A DNA stretch of 16,740 nucleotides from an archaeon (GCA_016550485.1 JABXGV010000132.1:1-16740), one strand, 5' to 3'; counted from the first letter of the stretch, positions 6,400 through 14,557 are shown. Program-made: numbers and translations. Notes: a model not told the origin generated them from the letters alone.

Positions 6400-8346
6400 C
6401 TAGTATCGCTCGTAGATTTTGATGAGTACAACTATGACGAGGACCGCCAAGGCCACGGTAATGAGGAGTAAGAGCCCTGTGAGAGGGTCAATACCGGGCA
6501 GGGTTCCTTGAACTATGTACGCATAGGTGGCTGAAACCCGGATATTCCCATAGACATCAGCTGATTCAACTCGGAAGAGAACATGAGCGAACTGGAAGTA
6601 GGGCAGAGCCCCAGGATATGCAGGGATGATGACTTGGTACAGATTCCCACTAACATGACTCATTGGTAGAGCAATATAGTTGATTCCATCGATTGAGTAG
6701 TAGAGTGTCACGTTATACACACTAGTTCCATCAGTGACCGTGACATTCACCGTTACAGTCTCCTGGTCTGTTGGTGTCTCAGGGAGGTATACGATGTAGG
6801 CGATGAGTGGCGGGGTGTCGGCAACAATGTAGCTGTATTCCTGAGATACAAACCATTGATTCTGTGAATCATTAACGTAGAATTTGTAGAACACTTCAAA
6901 GCGTTCAGGGAACACGGGAATCGTCGCGGTATAATTGGTAGTCACGCTTTTTGCGCTATGCATGGTTACGTTAATCCAGTGCGAACCATTATAGTAGCTA
7001 AGAATCACCGTGGTGACTTTTGCATCGTCACTCACTTCTGCAGTCACAACTGCTTCGTCTTCGTCAGTCGGTGGGTCGTTACCACCCTCGTTTATGACAT
7101 GCTTTTTTAGTTCTGGCGGGTCCACATCTATAATGAACGACCTCGAGAAGGCGCTGACAGCCTTTATAGCGTCTCGAAGATGAGTGGCAGTGACGTTGAA
7201 ATGGGCTGTAATGTTGTACGTTTCACCGATATCTAGTATTCCTTCATCGATGTATTTGCTAATATTGAAGTTCCAATAGTACCAGTACTCGCCTGTGGCA
7301 TTCCACTCAAAGGTGGCGTTAAGCACGATGCCTGTGCCACCAACATGCCAGAAGCTAAAGTTGGTAAGGGTCATGTTACTGTTTTCGAGATAGCCGTGAT
7401 AAGAATCCCACACGCTTGCCACCGAGATATTGAGACGCTGAACATCCCGTCCCTCGTACCTAATCACGAGGTCAGCGATGTCCAGGTATGGCCCCAAAAA
7501 CACAAAGATTTCGGAGCGGGGACTGGCGGGTTTGGTTTGGTGAAGGGGATCCTTAATTGAGTAGATAGCAGCGACTTGAATCCTGTATTCAGTTTGAGGT
7601 ACTAGCCCAGTGATATTTAGTTCATCGACTTCCCAGCGGTCTTCAATGCTGTTGTAAGTGAGATTATTAAGAAATGATATGGCAACTTGATGGCTTATCC
7701 AGTTATCAGTAGTGTTCAAGATTTGGATGTAGTTACTGCTTGTTTCGTTAAGCTTTCCCCAGATTGAACTTTTAATGTAATCTACATAGATGTCAATGGT
7801 ATATGATGTATCAGCAATATAGGTAAAGGTTGGTTGGGCAACGAAGAGTTTGTGTTCATAGTGAAAGGTGGTAGACGGATCGGTTGTGACGTTCCAGATA
7901 TGTGTGGTGATATTGCGCTGGAAGAAGCACCGCACATACAAGTCGTAGTGATCAGTGTGGGACATGTTCGAGATGGTAAGGAGACTGTAGTTAAGGGCTA
8001 CCCAGTGTGACCCATTGAATTGTAGGTTATCCCAAAAGAGTACATCATGTGTTGAATTGCGAACTTCGAATTTACTAACGTTAAGGTCTCCTGCTTGGCA
8101 GTTTAGAAGGTCAGGTGCTGAAACGTTGTACACCGTCACCGTAAGCAGAGACGAGTTTGCCCAAGACGGCGCCCCGTAGTAAATAATGTCAAAGTCAGTG
8201 TAGTTCAGGTGTTCTACCTGTGGTGTCACCACGGGATTCGCAGCCTGGGTTGAAGATGGGACAATGCTCGAATTGAAAAGTTGTGGAAAGACTGCAAAGG
8301 TCAAAATTAGCAGTAAGACCATGGAACTGAGTGTACGAGTGCGCAT
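6400..8346 (-). CDS. Secreted, membrane-anchored S-layer-like glycoprotein with Ig-like domains
   Basis: A 648-residue surface protein. The N-terminus is a signal peptide: MRTRT followed by a hydrophobic run (MVLLLILTFAVF) and a small-residue region near TQAANP. The C-terminus is a single membrane helix (LTGLLLLITVALAVLVIVVL) followed by a short basic end, KIYERY. Between them lies an extracellular beta-rich region with about 30 N-x-S/T sequons, very dense and typical of archaeal S-layer and surface glycoproteins. The last 220 residues before the anchor contain two similar Ig/Fn3-like units, each starting near a Pro-Pro (VDPPELK and DTPPLIA) and each with a YY-x-G/D motif (SYYNGSHW and YYSIDGINY). 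The frame extends upstream to a GTG at 8418, but the signal peptide begins at the ATG at 8346, which I prefer. The FAD enzyme gene is upstream on the same strand. Confidence 0.85.
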   Translation of the reverse strand: MRTRTLSSMVLLLILTFAVFPQLFNSSIVPSSTQAANPVVTPQVEHLNYTDFDIIYYGAPSWANSSLLTVTVYNVSAPDLLNCQAGDLNVSKFEVRNSTHDVLFWDNLQFNGSHWVALNYSLLTISNMSHTDHYDLYVRCFFQRNITTHIWNVTTDPSTTFHYEHKLFVAQPTFTYIADTSYTIDIYVDYIKSSIWGKLNETSSNYIQILNTTDNWISHQVAISFLNNLTYNSIEDRWEVDELNITGLVPQTEYRIQVAAIYSIKDPLHQTKPASPRSEIFVFLGPYLDIADLVIRYEGRDVQRLNISVASVWDSYHGYLENSNMTLTNFSFWHVGGTGIVLNATFEWNATGEYWYYWNFNISKYIDEGILDIGETYNITAHFNVTATHLRDAIKAVSAFSRSFIIDVDPPELKKHVINEGGNDPPTDEDEAVVTAEVSDDAKVTTVILSYYNGSHWINVTMHSAKSVTTNYTATIPVFPERFEVFYKFYVNDSQNQWFVSQEYSYIVADTPPLIAYIVYLPETPTDQETVTVNVTVTDGTSVYNVTLYYSIDGINYIALPMSHVSGNLYQVIIPAYPGALPYFQFAHVLFRVESADVYGNIRVSATYAYIVQGTLPGIDPLTGLLLLITVALAVLVIVVLIKIYERY

Positions 8347-8435
8347 GATTGTTCGCCTTCTACCTGACTTAGTGCCACCGTTCCCTAAACAAATCCTAAA
8401 AAGGTTACGGTAATGCACGACTTCTCAAAAGATAG

Positions 8436-9749
8436 CTAGATTATGACCCTTTCCACTTCGACTTGACGATCACTGATGGTAAGGGCGGTGGTGGGCATCT
8501 TCTGTCCCCCGTAGAGTTCCGTTTCCTTTTCTCCACGGTAGAGGGCATCCGCCATCCTTGCGATGGCATCCGCTTTCATTATCCCGCTCCCACTCGCTCC
8601 AGTTGCCACGATTACTCCTGCTTGCTCATAGACAAAGGGGAGGGCATCGAAGGAGTAGCAATAGCTTCCTGCGAAGCTGTTTACGGGGCGTACATTCTGG
8701 AAGGCAGGGAAATACTTGGAGAGAACCGGATACATACTTTCCTCAAAGTAGGAGCGTTCAGCCTTGTAGTCCTGCTCCTCCATCACGTACTTGTAGGCGC
8801 GACCAACCTTGTCAGCACAGCCAATCCAGAAGGACTTCTCCTCAGGAACCGCCCGCACGTAAACCCCCGCAGAGGGGAGGATAGTAAAGGGTAGAAACCC
8901 GGCTTTGCTGAAGCCCTTGGTGAACAGAAGCTGTTCTAGAGGAGGGTGATTACTGGCGGGAATGATGAAGAGTTGGCGTTTCTTAGCCTTGACAAAACTA
9001 GATATACCTACAGGATCCAGGAGGCTGTTAGTCCAAGGCCCCACAGCTAGAACCACAGTCTCCGCGTGGATGTCACCCTTAGGAGTGCGAACACCTGTTA
9101 CGCGTTTGTCCTGCCAGACGTAGGGCTCGCCAGGAAGGCCCAAGGAGGGTTTGGCCTCTAGGAGAAGGCTCGTAACGGGGAGACTGAAACGGGGTTTGAC
9201 CTTACTGAGCTTGATGAATTCCTGTTTATAGAATTTTACTAACAGGTCTGGGTCGAGAACACCGCACTCGGAGCCAAAGAGAGCATAGTCGATGTTATTG
9301 AGGTTCATCAACTGGGCCTCTTCATCGTCATCAGAGAATTTAGTGGTCATCCCAGGTATCAGCTTTTGCAGTTCTTCCTGTTCGTACACCTGATAGTGAA
9401 TGTCGCTTTTCTCCATTCGTTGCATCCACATCTTTACACTCGGAGCCTTGAATTGACCTGCACTAAGTAACCAGAGATATCCACACATATGCATCGTGAG
9501 GTCAAAGCCTAGGCCCTCCTGGATGTGTCGGTAGAAGGCGATGCTAGAATCGGTAAGGAGTTGATTCGTGGTGGAAGAGAACATGTTGCGCACTGCAGCC
9601 GCGCTCATTGCGGTGTTTGCTTGCCCCGCCTCCGGTTGGCTGTCTACCAGTAGAATGCTCTTGTTTGGGCTGCTCTTTTGAAGATGATAGGCCGCCGCAA
9701 CACCGAGGACACCGGCACCCACAACGATGATATCAAATTTTTCAGTCAA
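8436..9749 (-). CDS. FAD-dependent oxidoreductase, DAO family (sarcosine/dimethylglycine/FOXRED1-like)
   Basis: A 437-residue flavoenzyme of the D-amino-acid-oxidase/glycine-oxidase superfamily. The FAD-binding Rossmann motif G11-x-G13-x-x-G16 is in DIIVVGAGVLGVAAAYHL, followed about 18 residues later by the acidic residue that binds ribose (LLVDSQP). The second FAD contact, GASGSGIMKADA (384-395), sits near the C-terminus; many relatives have GHG where this has GSG. Members oxidise C-N bonds in sarcosine, dimethylglycine, D-amino acids or glycine. Without the catalytic-site alignment the substrate cannot be fixed. The start is TTG at 9749 with GGAGG at 9759-9763 nine bases upstream. It is divergent from the lactate-permease-like gene, with a shared 167-base promoter region. 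A role in handling methylamine or betaine demethylation products would fit the MttB system, but this is inference. Confidence 0.85.
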   Translation of the reverse strand: MTEKFDIIVVGAGVLGVAAAYHLQKSSPNKSILLVDSQPEAGQANTAMSAAAVRNMFSSTTNQLLTDSSIAFYRHIQEGLGFDLTMHMCGYLWLLSAGQFKAPSVKMWMQRMEKSDIHYQVYEQEELQKLIPGMTTKFSDDDEEAQLMNLNNIDYALFGSECGVLDPDLLVKFYKQEFIKLSKVKPRFSLPVTSLLLEAKPSLGLPGEPYVWQDKRVTGVRTPKGDIHAETVVLAVGPWTNSLLDPVGISSFVKAKKRQLFIIPASNHPPLEQLLFTKGFSKAGFLPFTILPSAGVYVRAVPEEKSFWIGCADKVGRAYKYVMEEQDYKAERSYFEESMYPVLSKYFPAFQNVRPVNSFAGSYCYSFDALPFVYEQAGVIVATGASGSGIMKADAIARMADALYRGEKETELYGGQKMPTTALTISDRQVEVERVII

Positions 9750-9916
9750 CCTTGCGTTCCTCCATTAGCCTACAATAGATGAGAAACAGGTGTGCCAGCT
9801 CTTTTTGTTCTTTACGGAAATTAAGAAATTAATGAGAGATTTGTGAAGCCTTGGACGATATTACCCATTTATGAGGAAATAGTGTGAGTAGATGCTACAA
9901 TTTTGAATGCTCGTAG
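9750..9916. promoter_or_regulatory. Divergent promoter region between the FAD enzyme and the permease
   Basis: This 167-base gap is A/T-rich in the middle, with a short tandem pair AAATTAAG-AAATTAAT around 9822-9837. Divergent start codons sit at both ends (TTG at 9749, GTG at 9917). No coding frame of note was seen. The exact TATA boxes are not certain. Confidence 0.35.
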
Positions 9917-11596
9917 GTGGCAATGCTGTCTCTCCCTGATTTTGTAGCCTCAATCCCTCTGCTTGGCTGTTTTCTGATTCTCTTGCCGATTATCGTAGCG
10001 CTGTATTTACTGGTGGGGCGGCGATGGGCTGCTGATAGTACCGGGGTTGTTGCCTTTGGGAGTGGATTCGTTATTGTAATCGTCTTTTTTGGCACTAACC
10101 CTATAGTCGCCCTTCTCGCAAGTGTAGCAGGGATTGTGGCTTCCTTCCCCATCTCGTTGATGGTTGTCACCTCGATTTTTATGATTACCTACATGGTTCG
10201 CTCTGGTGCACTCGCTCGAATCACGGTGTTCTTCAAGACATTAGGTTCGGGGAACAAGCCCATTCAGATTATGCTCATCAACGTTGGGCTGGGACTATTC
10301 CTTGTCGGCATCGGTGCCACACCCTTGAGTATGCTCCCACCAGTAATGCTAGCAATGGGGTATTCACCGCTAGTATCTGTTGCCCTTCCGGCTATTGGCT
10401 ACGACCCACTGACGACATATGCCCTTCTAGGCATTCCAGCAGTCGTCTTCGCGGACTCCGTCCCCGATACCTATTGGGCGACCTACTATCCAGGTGTTAA
10501 CCCCCTATACATGTCAGGGCACATCTTCTCTCTGTTCATGCCCGTTGTAGCCACGGGGATTGCCCTAGCAATGCTTTGGATTGCGGGAGGACGGAAACTT
10601 GTCTTCAACCGAGAAGCCTTCTCTCTAGCTCTTGTTACAGGCTTAACTTCGGGCTTTGTGTGTATTCTCTGCAACCTCCCCTGGGTGGGCTTCACTCCCC
10701 TAACCAATGTGTTCTCTGGACTCACAGTGATTGTGGTGATGCTAGCCTACGCTAAGCTTCGAGGGCTCCCCCTCGTGGATCGCTCGGTGCTCACCGAGAA
10801 GGACCAGCCTGTCCTGAAATCGATGAGCCTGCTCCGAGCCTTGTCCCCATGGCTAATTCTTATTGCCCTCTGCTTTGTCACGAACTTGATTCCCCCAATC
10901 TATTACTTGCTCTTCACTCAGTGTGCCTTCCCCGTTCAAATCGGCTATATTCCACCAATTAAACTCAGAGTGTTCTGGAACGCCTACTTCTGGGTTTTAA
11001 TCGCCACGTTGGTAGCTATCCCCTTCCTTCCACACTCGCGAAAAGTGATGAGTGATACCGTGCGAACATGGTCCCGCCGTTCGTGGCGCCCCTTCATTTC
11101 AGCTGCCATCTTCTTTGCCCTAGCCTACATCATTCGATACTCTGGCACCCTCGTTAACGTTGATGGTTCTTGGTTGCCACCCCTCACCCCGGCCGGTGAC
11201 CCAAATCCAGTGCACCCTAACCCTCAGTGGAATATGGTTCTTGTTCTAGCCCAAGTCACCGCAGGCGCCTTAGGCTCCCTATACCCCTTAATCGCAGCGT
11301 TTCTCGGCTTGCTGGGAGGCTTCGTCAGCGGCAGCGAAACCTCTGCCATCGCGATGTTTCAACCATTCCACCAGACCAGCTCCGTTCTGATTTCAGCTGA
11401 CCCCTTAATTGTAGGTGCCAGCAGCGGAATAGGTGGCGGTCTAGCCAGTGTACTTTCTCCCGCCAAGCTTCAGAACGCAGCTGCGGTTATTGACCAGGAT
11501 GGTATCGAGGGGCGCGTGCTGCGTTTTGCGGTTCCCATCGCGCTCATCATGACTGTCGCTGTTGCGATACTCGCTTTCTGTTGGGCATTCCTTTAG
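9917..11596 (+). CDS. Lactate permease (LctP/LldP) family transporter
   Basis: A 559-residue integral membrane protein with at least 12 hydrophobic segments. The C-terminal third is clearly of the LctP family (TC 2.A.14): LLGGFVSGSETSAIAMF corresponds to the LGSFLTGSDTSSNALF motif of E. coli LldP, and it is followed by the conserved glycine-rich segment and SPAKLQNAAAVIDQ (LldP: SPQSIAIACAAVG). The length also matches. Family members import lactate or glycolate with protons; the actual substrate here is not shown and could be another small carboxylate. The start may be the GTG at 9917 or the ATG at 9923; neither has well-spaced ribosome binding bases. It is divergent from the FAD enzyme and is followed by the superoxide reductase gene 90 bases downstream. 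Confidence 0.88.
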   Translation: MAMLSLPDFVASIPLLGCFLILLPIIVALYLLVGRRWAADSTGVVAFGSGFVIVIVFFGTNPIVALLASVAGIVASFPISLMVVTSIFMITYMVRSGALARITVFFKTLGSGNKPIQIMLINVGLGLFLVGIGATPLSMLPPVMLAMGYSPLVSVALPAIGYDPLTTYALLGIPAVVFADSVPDTYWATYYPGVNPLYMSGHIFSLFMPVVATGIALAMLWIAGGRKLVFNREAFSLALVTGLTSGFVCILCNLPWVGFTPLTNVFSGLTVIVVMLAYAKLRGLPLVDRSVLTEKDQPVLKSMSLLRALSPWLILIALCFVTNLIPPIYYLLFTQCAFPVQIGYIPPIKLRVFWNAYFWVLIATLVAIPFLPHSRKVMSDTVRTWSRRSWRPFISAAIFFALAYIIRYSGTLVNVDGSWLPPLTPAGDPNPVHPNPQWNMVLVLAQVTAGALGSLYPLIAAFLGLLGGFVSGSETSAIAMFQPFHQTSSVLISADPLIVGASSGIGGGLASVLSPAKLQNAAAVIDQDGIEGRVLRFAVPIALIMTVAVAILAFCWAFL

Positions 11597-11686
11597 TCTT
11601 GGATGGAAAGGAGTCAAGAATTGATGGAAAGCTTTTAGGAAAAGAAAGCAAACTCGTATCACAGAAGTTCTATTAGGCGATTGATC

Positions 11687-12082
11687 ATGAGCCCTGAAGA
11701 GTATACCTTAGAGGGTATGAACAAGCCCACTGACAGCGATATGACCAAAAAGCATGTGCCTGACATCACAGCACCGATGAAAGTGAAAGCGGGTGAACCC
11801 TTCCCTTTGAAAATCAAGATTGGCGGCTTTGATGGTGTGGAACACCCAAGCTTGCTTGGTCACTGGATTAACTGGGTAGTCCTCTACGCAGGCCTACGCC
11901 CGGTTGCCCGCGTTTACTTCTATCCACCGATGACCGATGGATATGAGGTGACGTTACAAATTACCCTTGAGAAAACCACTACTTTCGTGGCCCAGGCTTG
12001 GTGTAATTTACACGGGCTTTGGGAGAGTCACGAAGTGGAAGTTTCGGTAACTAGTTCTAAGGAAGAAAAGCCAGAGGAATAG
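11687..12082 (+). CDS. Superoxide reductase (neelaredoxin, class II)
   Basis: A 131-residue single-domain superoxide reductase that reduces superoxide to hydrogen peroxide with electrons from rubredoxin. The Fe(His)4Cys site is complete: His23 (KKHVPDI), His53 (VEHPSL), His59 (GHWINW), and Cys106 and His109 (WCNLHGLWE). The N-terminal desulforedoxin domain of desulfoferrodoxins is absent. The catalytic lysine of the usual E-K-H-V-P loop is kept (Lys22), but the preceding glutamate is lysine here. The frame can start at a TTG at 11681; the ATG at 11687 has AGGCGA six bases upstream and I prefer it. A charged C-terminal tail (SSKEEKPEE) follows the Ig-like fold. The rubredoxin-like domain encoded at about 14390-14454 could be an electron partner. 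Confidence 0.93.
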   Translation: MSPEEYTLEGMNKPTDSDMTKKHVPDITAPMKVKAGEPFPLKIKIGGFDGVEHPSLLGHWINWVVLYAGLRPVARVYFYPPMTDGYEVTLQITLEKTTTFVAQAWCNLHGLWESHEVEVSVTSSKEEKPEE

Positions 12083-12169
12083 TCCCGAGGAACCGGAAGA
12101 CTTGAGCTAGCGCTGTTCACACTAAAGAACCCTGTACTCCCTCATTGAAACGAACTCAGTCTACCAGTC

Positions 12170-13540
12170 TCACTTGACCGTGGGGTAACCGTGTGCGTTC
12201 CATGAACTCATCCCACCAAGAACATTATACACGTTCTTGATACCCATTCGTTTTAGAAGGCTAGCTGCTATGCTAGCTCGTCTACCTGACCCACAAATCA
12301 CGGCTAGTGGTTTGCCCGTGGGAAGATTGTCTGCTTGCACGGGTAGGTGTCCGAGATAGATATGCGTAGCGCCCGCTATGTGTCCGTTTTCAAATTCGCG
12401 TTGTTCACGAACATCTACAAGGGCTAGCTCCTTTCGGTCTAGTTTCTCTTTTAGGCTAGTAGGTGTCAAAGGATACAAATGTTCAGTAGGTTTGCCCTTG
12501 TTACGCCACGCAGCAATGTTAGGGCAGAGATAACCCCTAATGTTATCAAAGCCCAAGCGCTGTAGAAGTGTCTTGGCGATTTTAAATTCTGACAAGTGGT
12601 CCAACACTAATAATATTTGTTGGTCGTGGGTAACCACCCAGCCAGGGAAGAAGGCGAGATCATCTAGACCAATATTTACTGAACTAGGAATATGAGAGGC
12701 CGCAAAAGCTCCGGGCAAACGAGTGTCAAGGATTATAGTACCAGGAGAACGAGCAGTTTTTTCAAACTCTAGAACTGATAGTTTCCTTGTGATAGGTGCG
12801 TCCTTAAGGAGCGGTGGCCCGTTAAGGTTGTAGACCTCCATCTTTCGGAAGTACGGGGGGCGGTACAGCTTCAGCCCCATCATGTACTTAACGAATGCAT
12901 CCTTGTCAAGTTGGAAGATTGGATTGGTTTTTCTTTCGTACCCGAGGGTGGTGATGCTACGGTCGCTGAGCTTGGACCCACAAATTGTGCCCGCGCCATG
13001 ACCAGGATAGACGATGACATGGTCGCCCAAAGGTAGTAGTTTCTCATAGAGGCTATGATAGAGCTTCTCTGTTTGGACCTGCCATATATCTAGTCCAGGC
13101 AGATCAGTACGCCCTACATCACCGGCAAATAGGGTATCACCTGTGAACACCATCAATGGTTCCTTGCTGAGTGCAGAATCGTAGACAACATAGCAGATGC
13201 TGTCATTTGTGTGCCCCGGAGTCTCAACTGCTTCAACTCGAAGACGACCGAGAGTAAAAGTATCACCGCCTCCGATTCTGTGTTCACCATATTTGAAGGG
13301 AGTCGATTTACTGTGAACGATTTCTGCATCAGTTAGGTTCTGCAGTTCGAGGGACCCGATTACATAGTCCTCGTTTCGATGAGTCTCCATGATGTAGTTA
13401 ATTTTGGCGCAATATTTCTGCGCAATCTCCGTGTAGATTTCGCAGTCACGACGGGGGTCAATAACTAATGCTTCATGGTTGTCAACGAGGAAATAGCTCT
13501 TGTGAGCAAGCCCAGCAGAGGTGATTATTTCAAGCTTCAT
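12170..13540 (-). CDS. Metallo-beta-lactamase/double-rhodanese protein (persulfide dioxygenase-like, altered metal site)
   Basis: A 456-residue three-domain protein. Residues 1 to about 240 form an ETHE1/persulfide-dioxygenase-like MBL fold: THRNEDY at 53-59, ETPGHTNDS with His110, FTGDTLFAGDVGRTDL with Asp135, and YPGHGAGTICG with His181. The usual ETHxHADH motif is changed: only His54 and Asp58 remain, and Asn and Tyr stand where two histidines are expected. Such THRNEDY variants are known in MBL-rhodanese homologues, and their activity is unclear. Residues about 255-350 are a rhodanese domain with no active cysteine (LVLDHLSE in that place). Residues about 358-454 are a second rhodanese domain with an intact loop, C416-G-S-G-R-R. 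A role in persulfide or sulfane-sulfur handling is likely. It is divergent from the glutaredoxin gene. Confidence 0.88.
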   Translation of the reverse strand: MKLEIITSAGLAHKSYFLVDNHEALVIDPRRDCEIYTEIAQKYCAKINYIMETHRNEDYVIGSLELQNLTDAEIVHSKSTPFKYGEHRIGGGDTFTLGRLRVEAVETPGHTNDSICYVVYDSALSKEPLMVFTGDTLFAGDVGRTDLPGLDIWQVQTEKLYHSLYEKLLPLGDHVIVYPGHGAGTICGSKLSDRSITTLGYERKTNPIFQLDKDAFVKYMMGLKLYRPPYFRKMEVYNLNGPPLLKDAPITRKLSVLEFEKTARSPGTIILDTRLPGAFAASHIPSSVNIGLDDLAFFPGWVVTHDQQILLVLDHLSEFKIAKTLLQRLGFDNIRGYLCPNIAAWRNKGKPTEHLYPLTPTSLKEKLDRKELALVDVREQREFENGHIAGATHIYLGHLPVQADNLPTGKPLAVICGSGRRASIAASLLKRMGIKNVYNVLGGMSSWNAHGYPTVK

Positions 13541-13634
13541 TCATATCCATCCAAATTACTCTTGTTTTTAGCGCAAATGATTAGAGAGTTGATATCCTAC
13601 TGCTTTTTAGTATTCCACTAATAATTTGACAAAC

Positions 13635-13644
13635 ATTATAAATT
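13635..13644 (+). promoter_or_regulatory. TATA box for the glutaredoxin-FTR operon
   Basis: ATTATAAATT is a strong archaeal TATA match 35 bases before the TTG at 13680. It lies inside the longer frame that begins at 13626, which argues against that longer start. Confidence 0.55.
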
Positions 13645-13679
13645 CCAGCCAGACTAAAAGGTTCTTGAGGTTCGGGACA

Positions 13680-13964
13680 TTGAATCGCATCAAAGTCGAA
13701 GGCAAGCACAAGGACCATCAAATACTCATGTATGCCATCAGTACGTGCAACTGGTGCCGGATGACCAAGCAGTTCCTAAGGGACCTCGGAGTGGAATACG
13801 AATACGTAGATGTGGATCTAGCCAGCAAAGGGGACCAGGAACTTATCAAGCAACACATTCAGCGGCATGGAGGGGATCTCAGGTATCCCACCATAATTAT
13901 CGATGACAAGATTTTGATTACTGGGTTCAGGAAAGAGCAGATTAAGGAGGCGTTAGGTCTTTGA
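13680..13964 (+). CDS. Glutaredoxin-like thiol-disulfide protein
   Basis: A 94-residue glutaredoxin-fold protein with a C-x-x-C active site (STCNWCRMTK), the cis-proline loop (RYPTIIIDD) and the closing GFRKEQIKEAL helix. CNWC differs from the CPYC of classic glutaredoxins. The frame extends to a TTG at 13626, but the extra 18 residues lie over the TATA box at 13635-13644. GAGGT at 13667-13671 is spaced eight bases from the TTG at 13680, so I use that start. Its stop overlaps the start of the FTR-like gene by four bases, which implies translational coupling. It probably takes electrons from, or passes them through, the FTR-like protein, as thioredoxin does in the ferredoxin-thioredoxin system. 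Confidence 0.85.
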   Translation: MNRIKVEGKHKDHQILMYAISTCNWCRMTKQFLRDLGVEYEYVDVDLASKGDQELIKQHIQRHGGDLRYPTIIIDDKILITGFRKEQIKEALGL

Positions 13965-14509
13965 CCACCCTTAAAGAAGTCCGACAGCGTGCAGAAGCGG
14001 ACGCCAAAATGCACGGCTACGCTCTCAACCCTGATGAAGAGATGCTGCAGGGTATACTCAAGGGCCTCAAACGAAACGAGGAACGATACGGTTACCCCTC
14101 CTGTCCCTGTCGTTTAGCGACAGGACAACTTGAGAAGGACCGAGACATCATCTGCCCCTGCGATTATCGAGACCCCGATGTTGAAGAATATGGGAATTGC
14201 TACTGTGCCCTCTATGTGAATCAGGAGATCTCGGAGGGTAAGGCAGAGGTGCAGCCCATCCCTGAGCGCAGACCACCACAAAAGCTCGAACAAGCCTATA
14301 CTAGCGGAGGCCCCGATTCAGCGCCTGAACCAGCCGCAAAGCCAGCCGTAGTGTCTTCGGCTTCTGAAACTAATCTAAAGTTCTGGTTCTGCAAGGTGTG
14401 CGGGTATGTTTGCTTCCGAGAGGAGCCACCCCACAAGTGCCCGATCTGCGGGGCGAAGCAAGAGATGTTCAGCGAGATTCTTCTTGGCATGAACTGGATG
14501 ACCCGTTAG
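13961..14509 (+). CDS. Ferredoxin:thioredoxin reductase catalytic-subunit-like protein fused to a rubredoxin-like domain
   Basis: A 182-residue fusion. Residues 1 to about 90 are an FTR catalytic domain with three cysteine pairs: C48-P-C50, C65-P-C67 and C80-Y-C82, which together supply the 4Fe-4S ligands and the redox disulfide. Plant FTR has CPC-x16-CPC-x8-CHC; here the spacings are 14 and 12, and the histidine of CHC is tyrosine. A Pro/Ala-rich linker (about 95-137) leads to a rubredoxin-like domain with C144-x2-C147 and C160-x2-C163 (WFCKVCGYVC...KCPICGAK). It should reduce a disulfide partner, most likely the adjacent glutaredoxin, with one-electron donors. The TTG start overlaps the glutaredoxin stop (TTTGA); GGAGG at 13946-13950 is ten bases upstream. 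No FTR variable subunit is in the window, as is usual in archaea. Confidence 0.9.
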   Translation: MTTLKEVRQRAEADAKMHGYALNPDEEMLQGILKGLKRNEERYGYPSCPCRLATGQLEKDRDIICPCDYRDPDVEEYGNCYCALYVNQEISEGKAEVQPIPERRPPQKLEQAYTSGGPDSAPEPAAKPAVVSSASETNLKFWFCKVCGYVCFREEPPHKCPICGAKQEMFSEILLGMNWMTR

Positions 14510-14531
14510 CCGCTCCACCATCGTGGGAAGG

Positions 14532-14557
14532 AACCGTTGATCGCGCTTTCAGCGGTT
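14532..14557. terminator. Hairpin spanning the end of convergent genes
   Basis: AACCGTTGA (14532-14540) pairs with TCAGCGGTT (14549-14557) with one G-T pair and an eight-base loop. It lies just after the FTR-like gene and over the stop codon of the PAP2 gene on the other strand, so it could act as a two-way terminator or 3'-end processing hairpin. Confidence 0.35.

Noticed and set aside
8463..8894. Frames of 143 and 108 residues on the plus strand inside the FAD enzyme gene
   Set aside because: They lie wholly antisense to a strongly supported flavoenzyme and have no recognisable domains.
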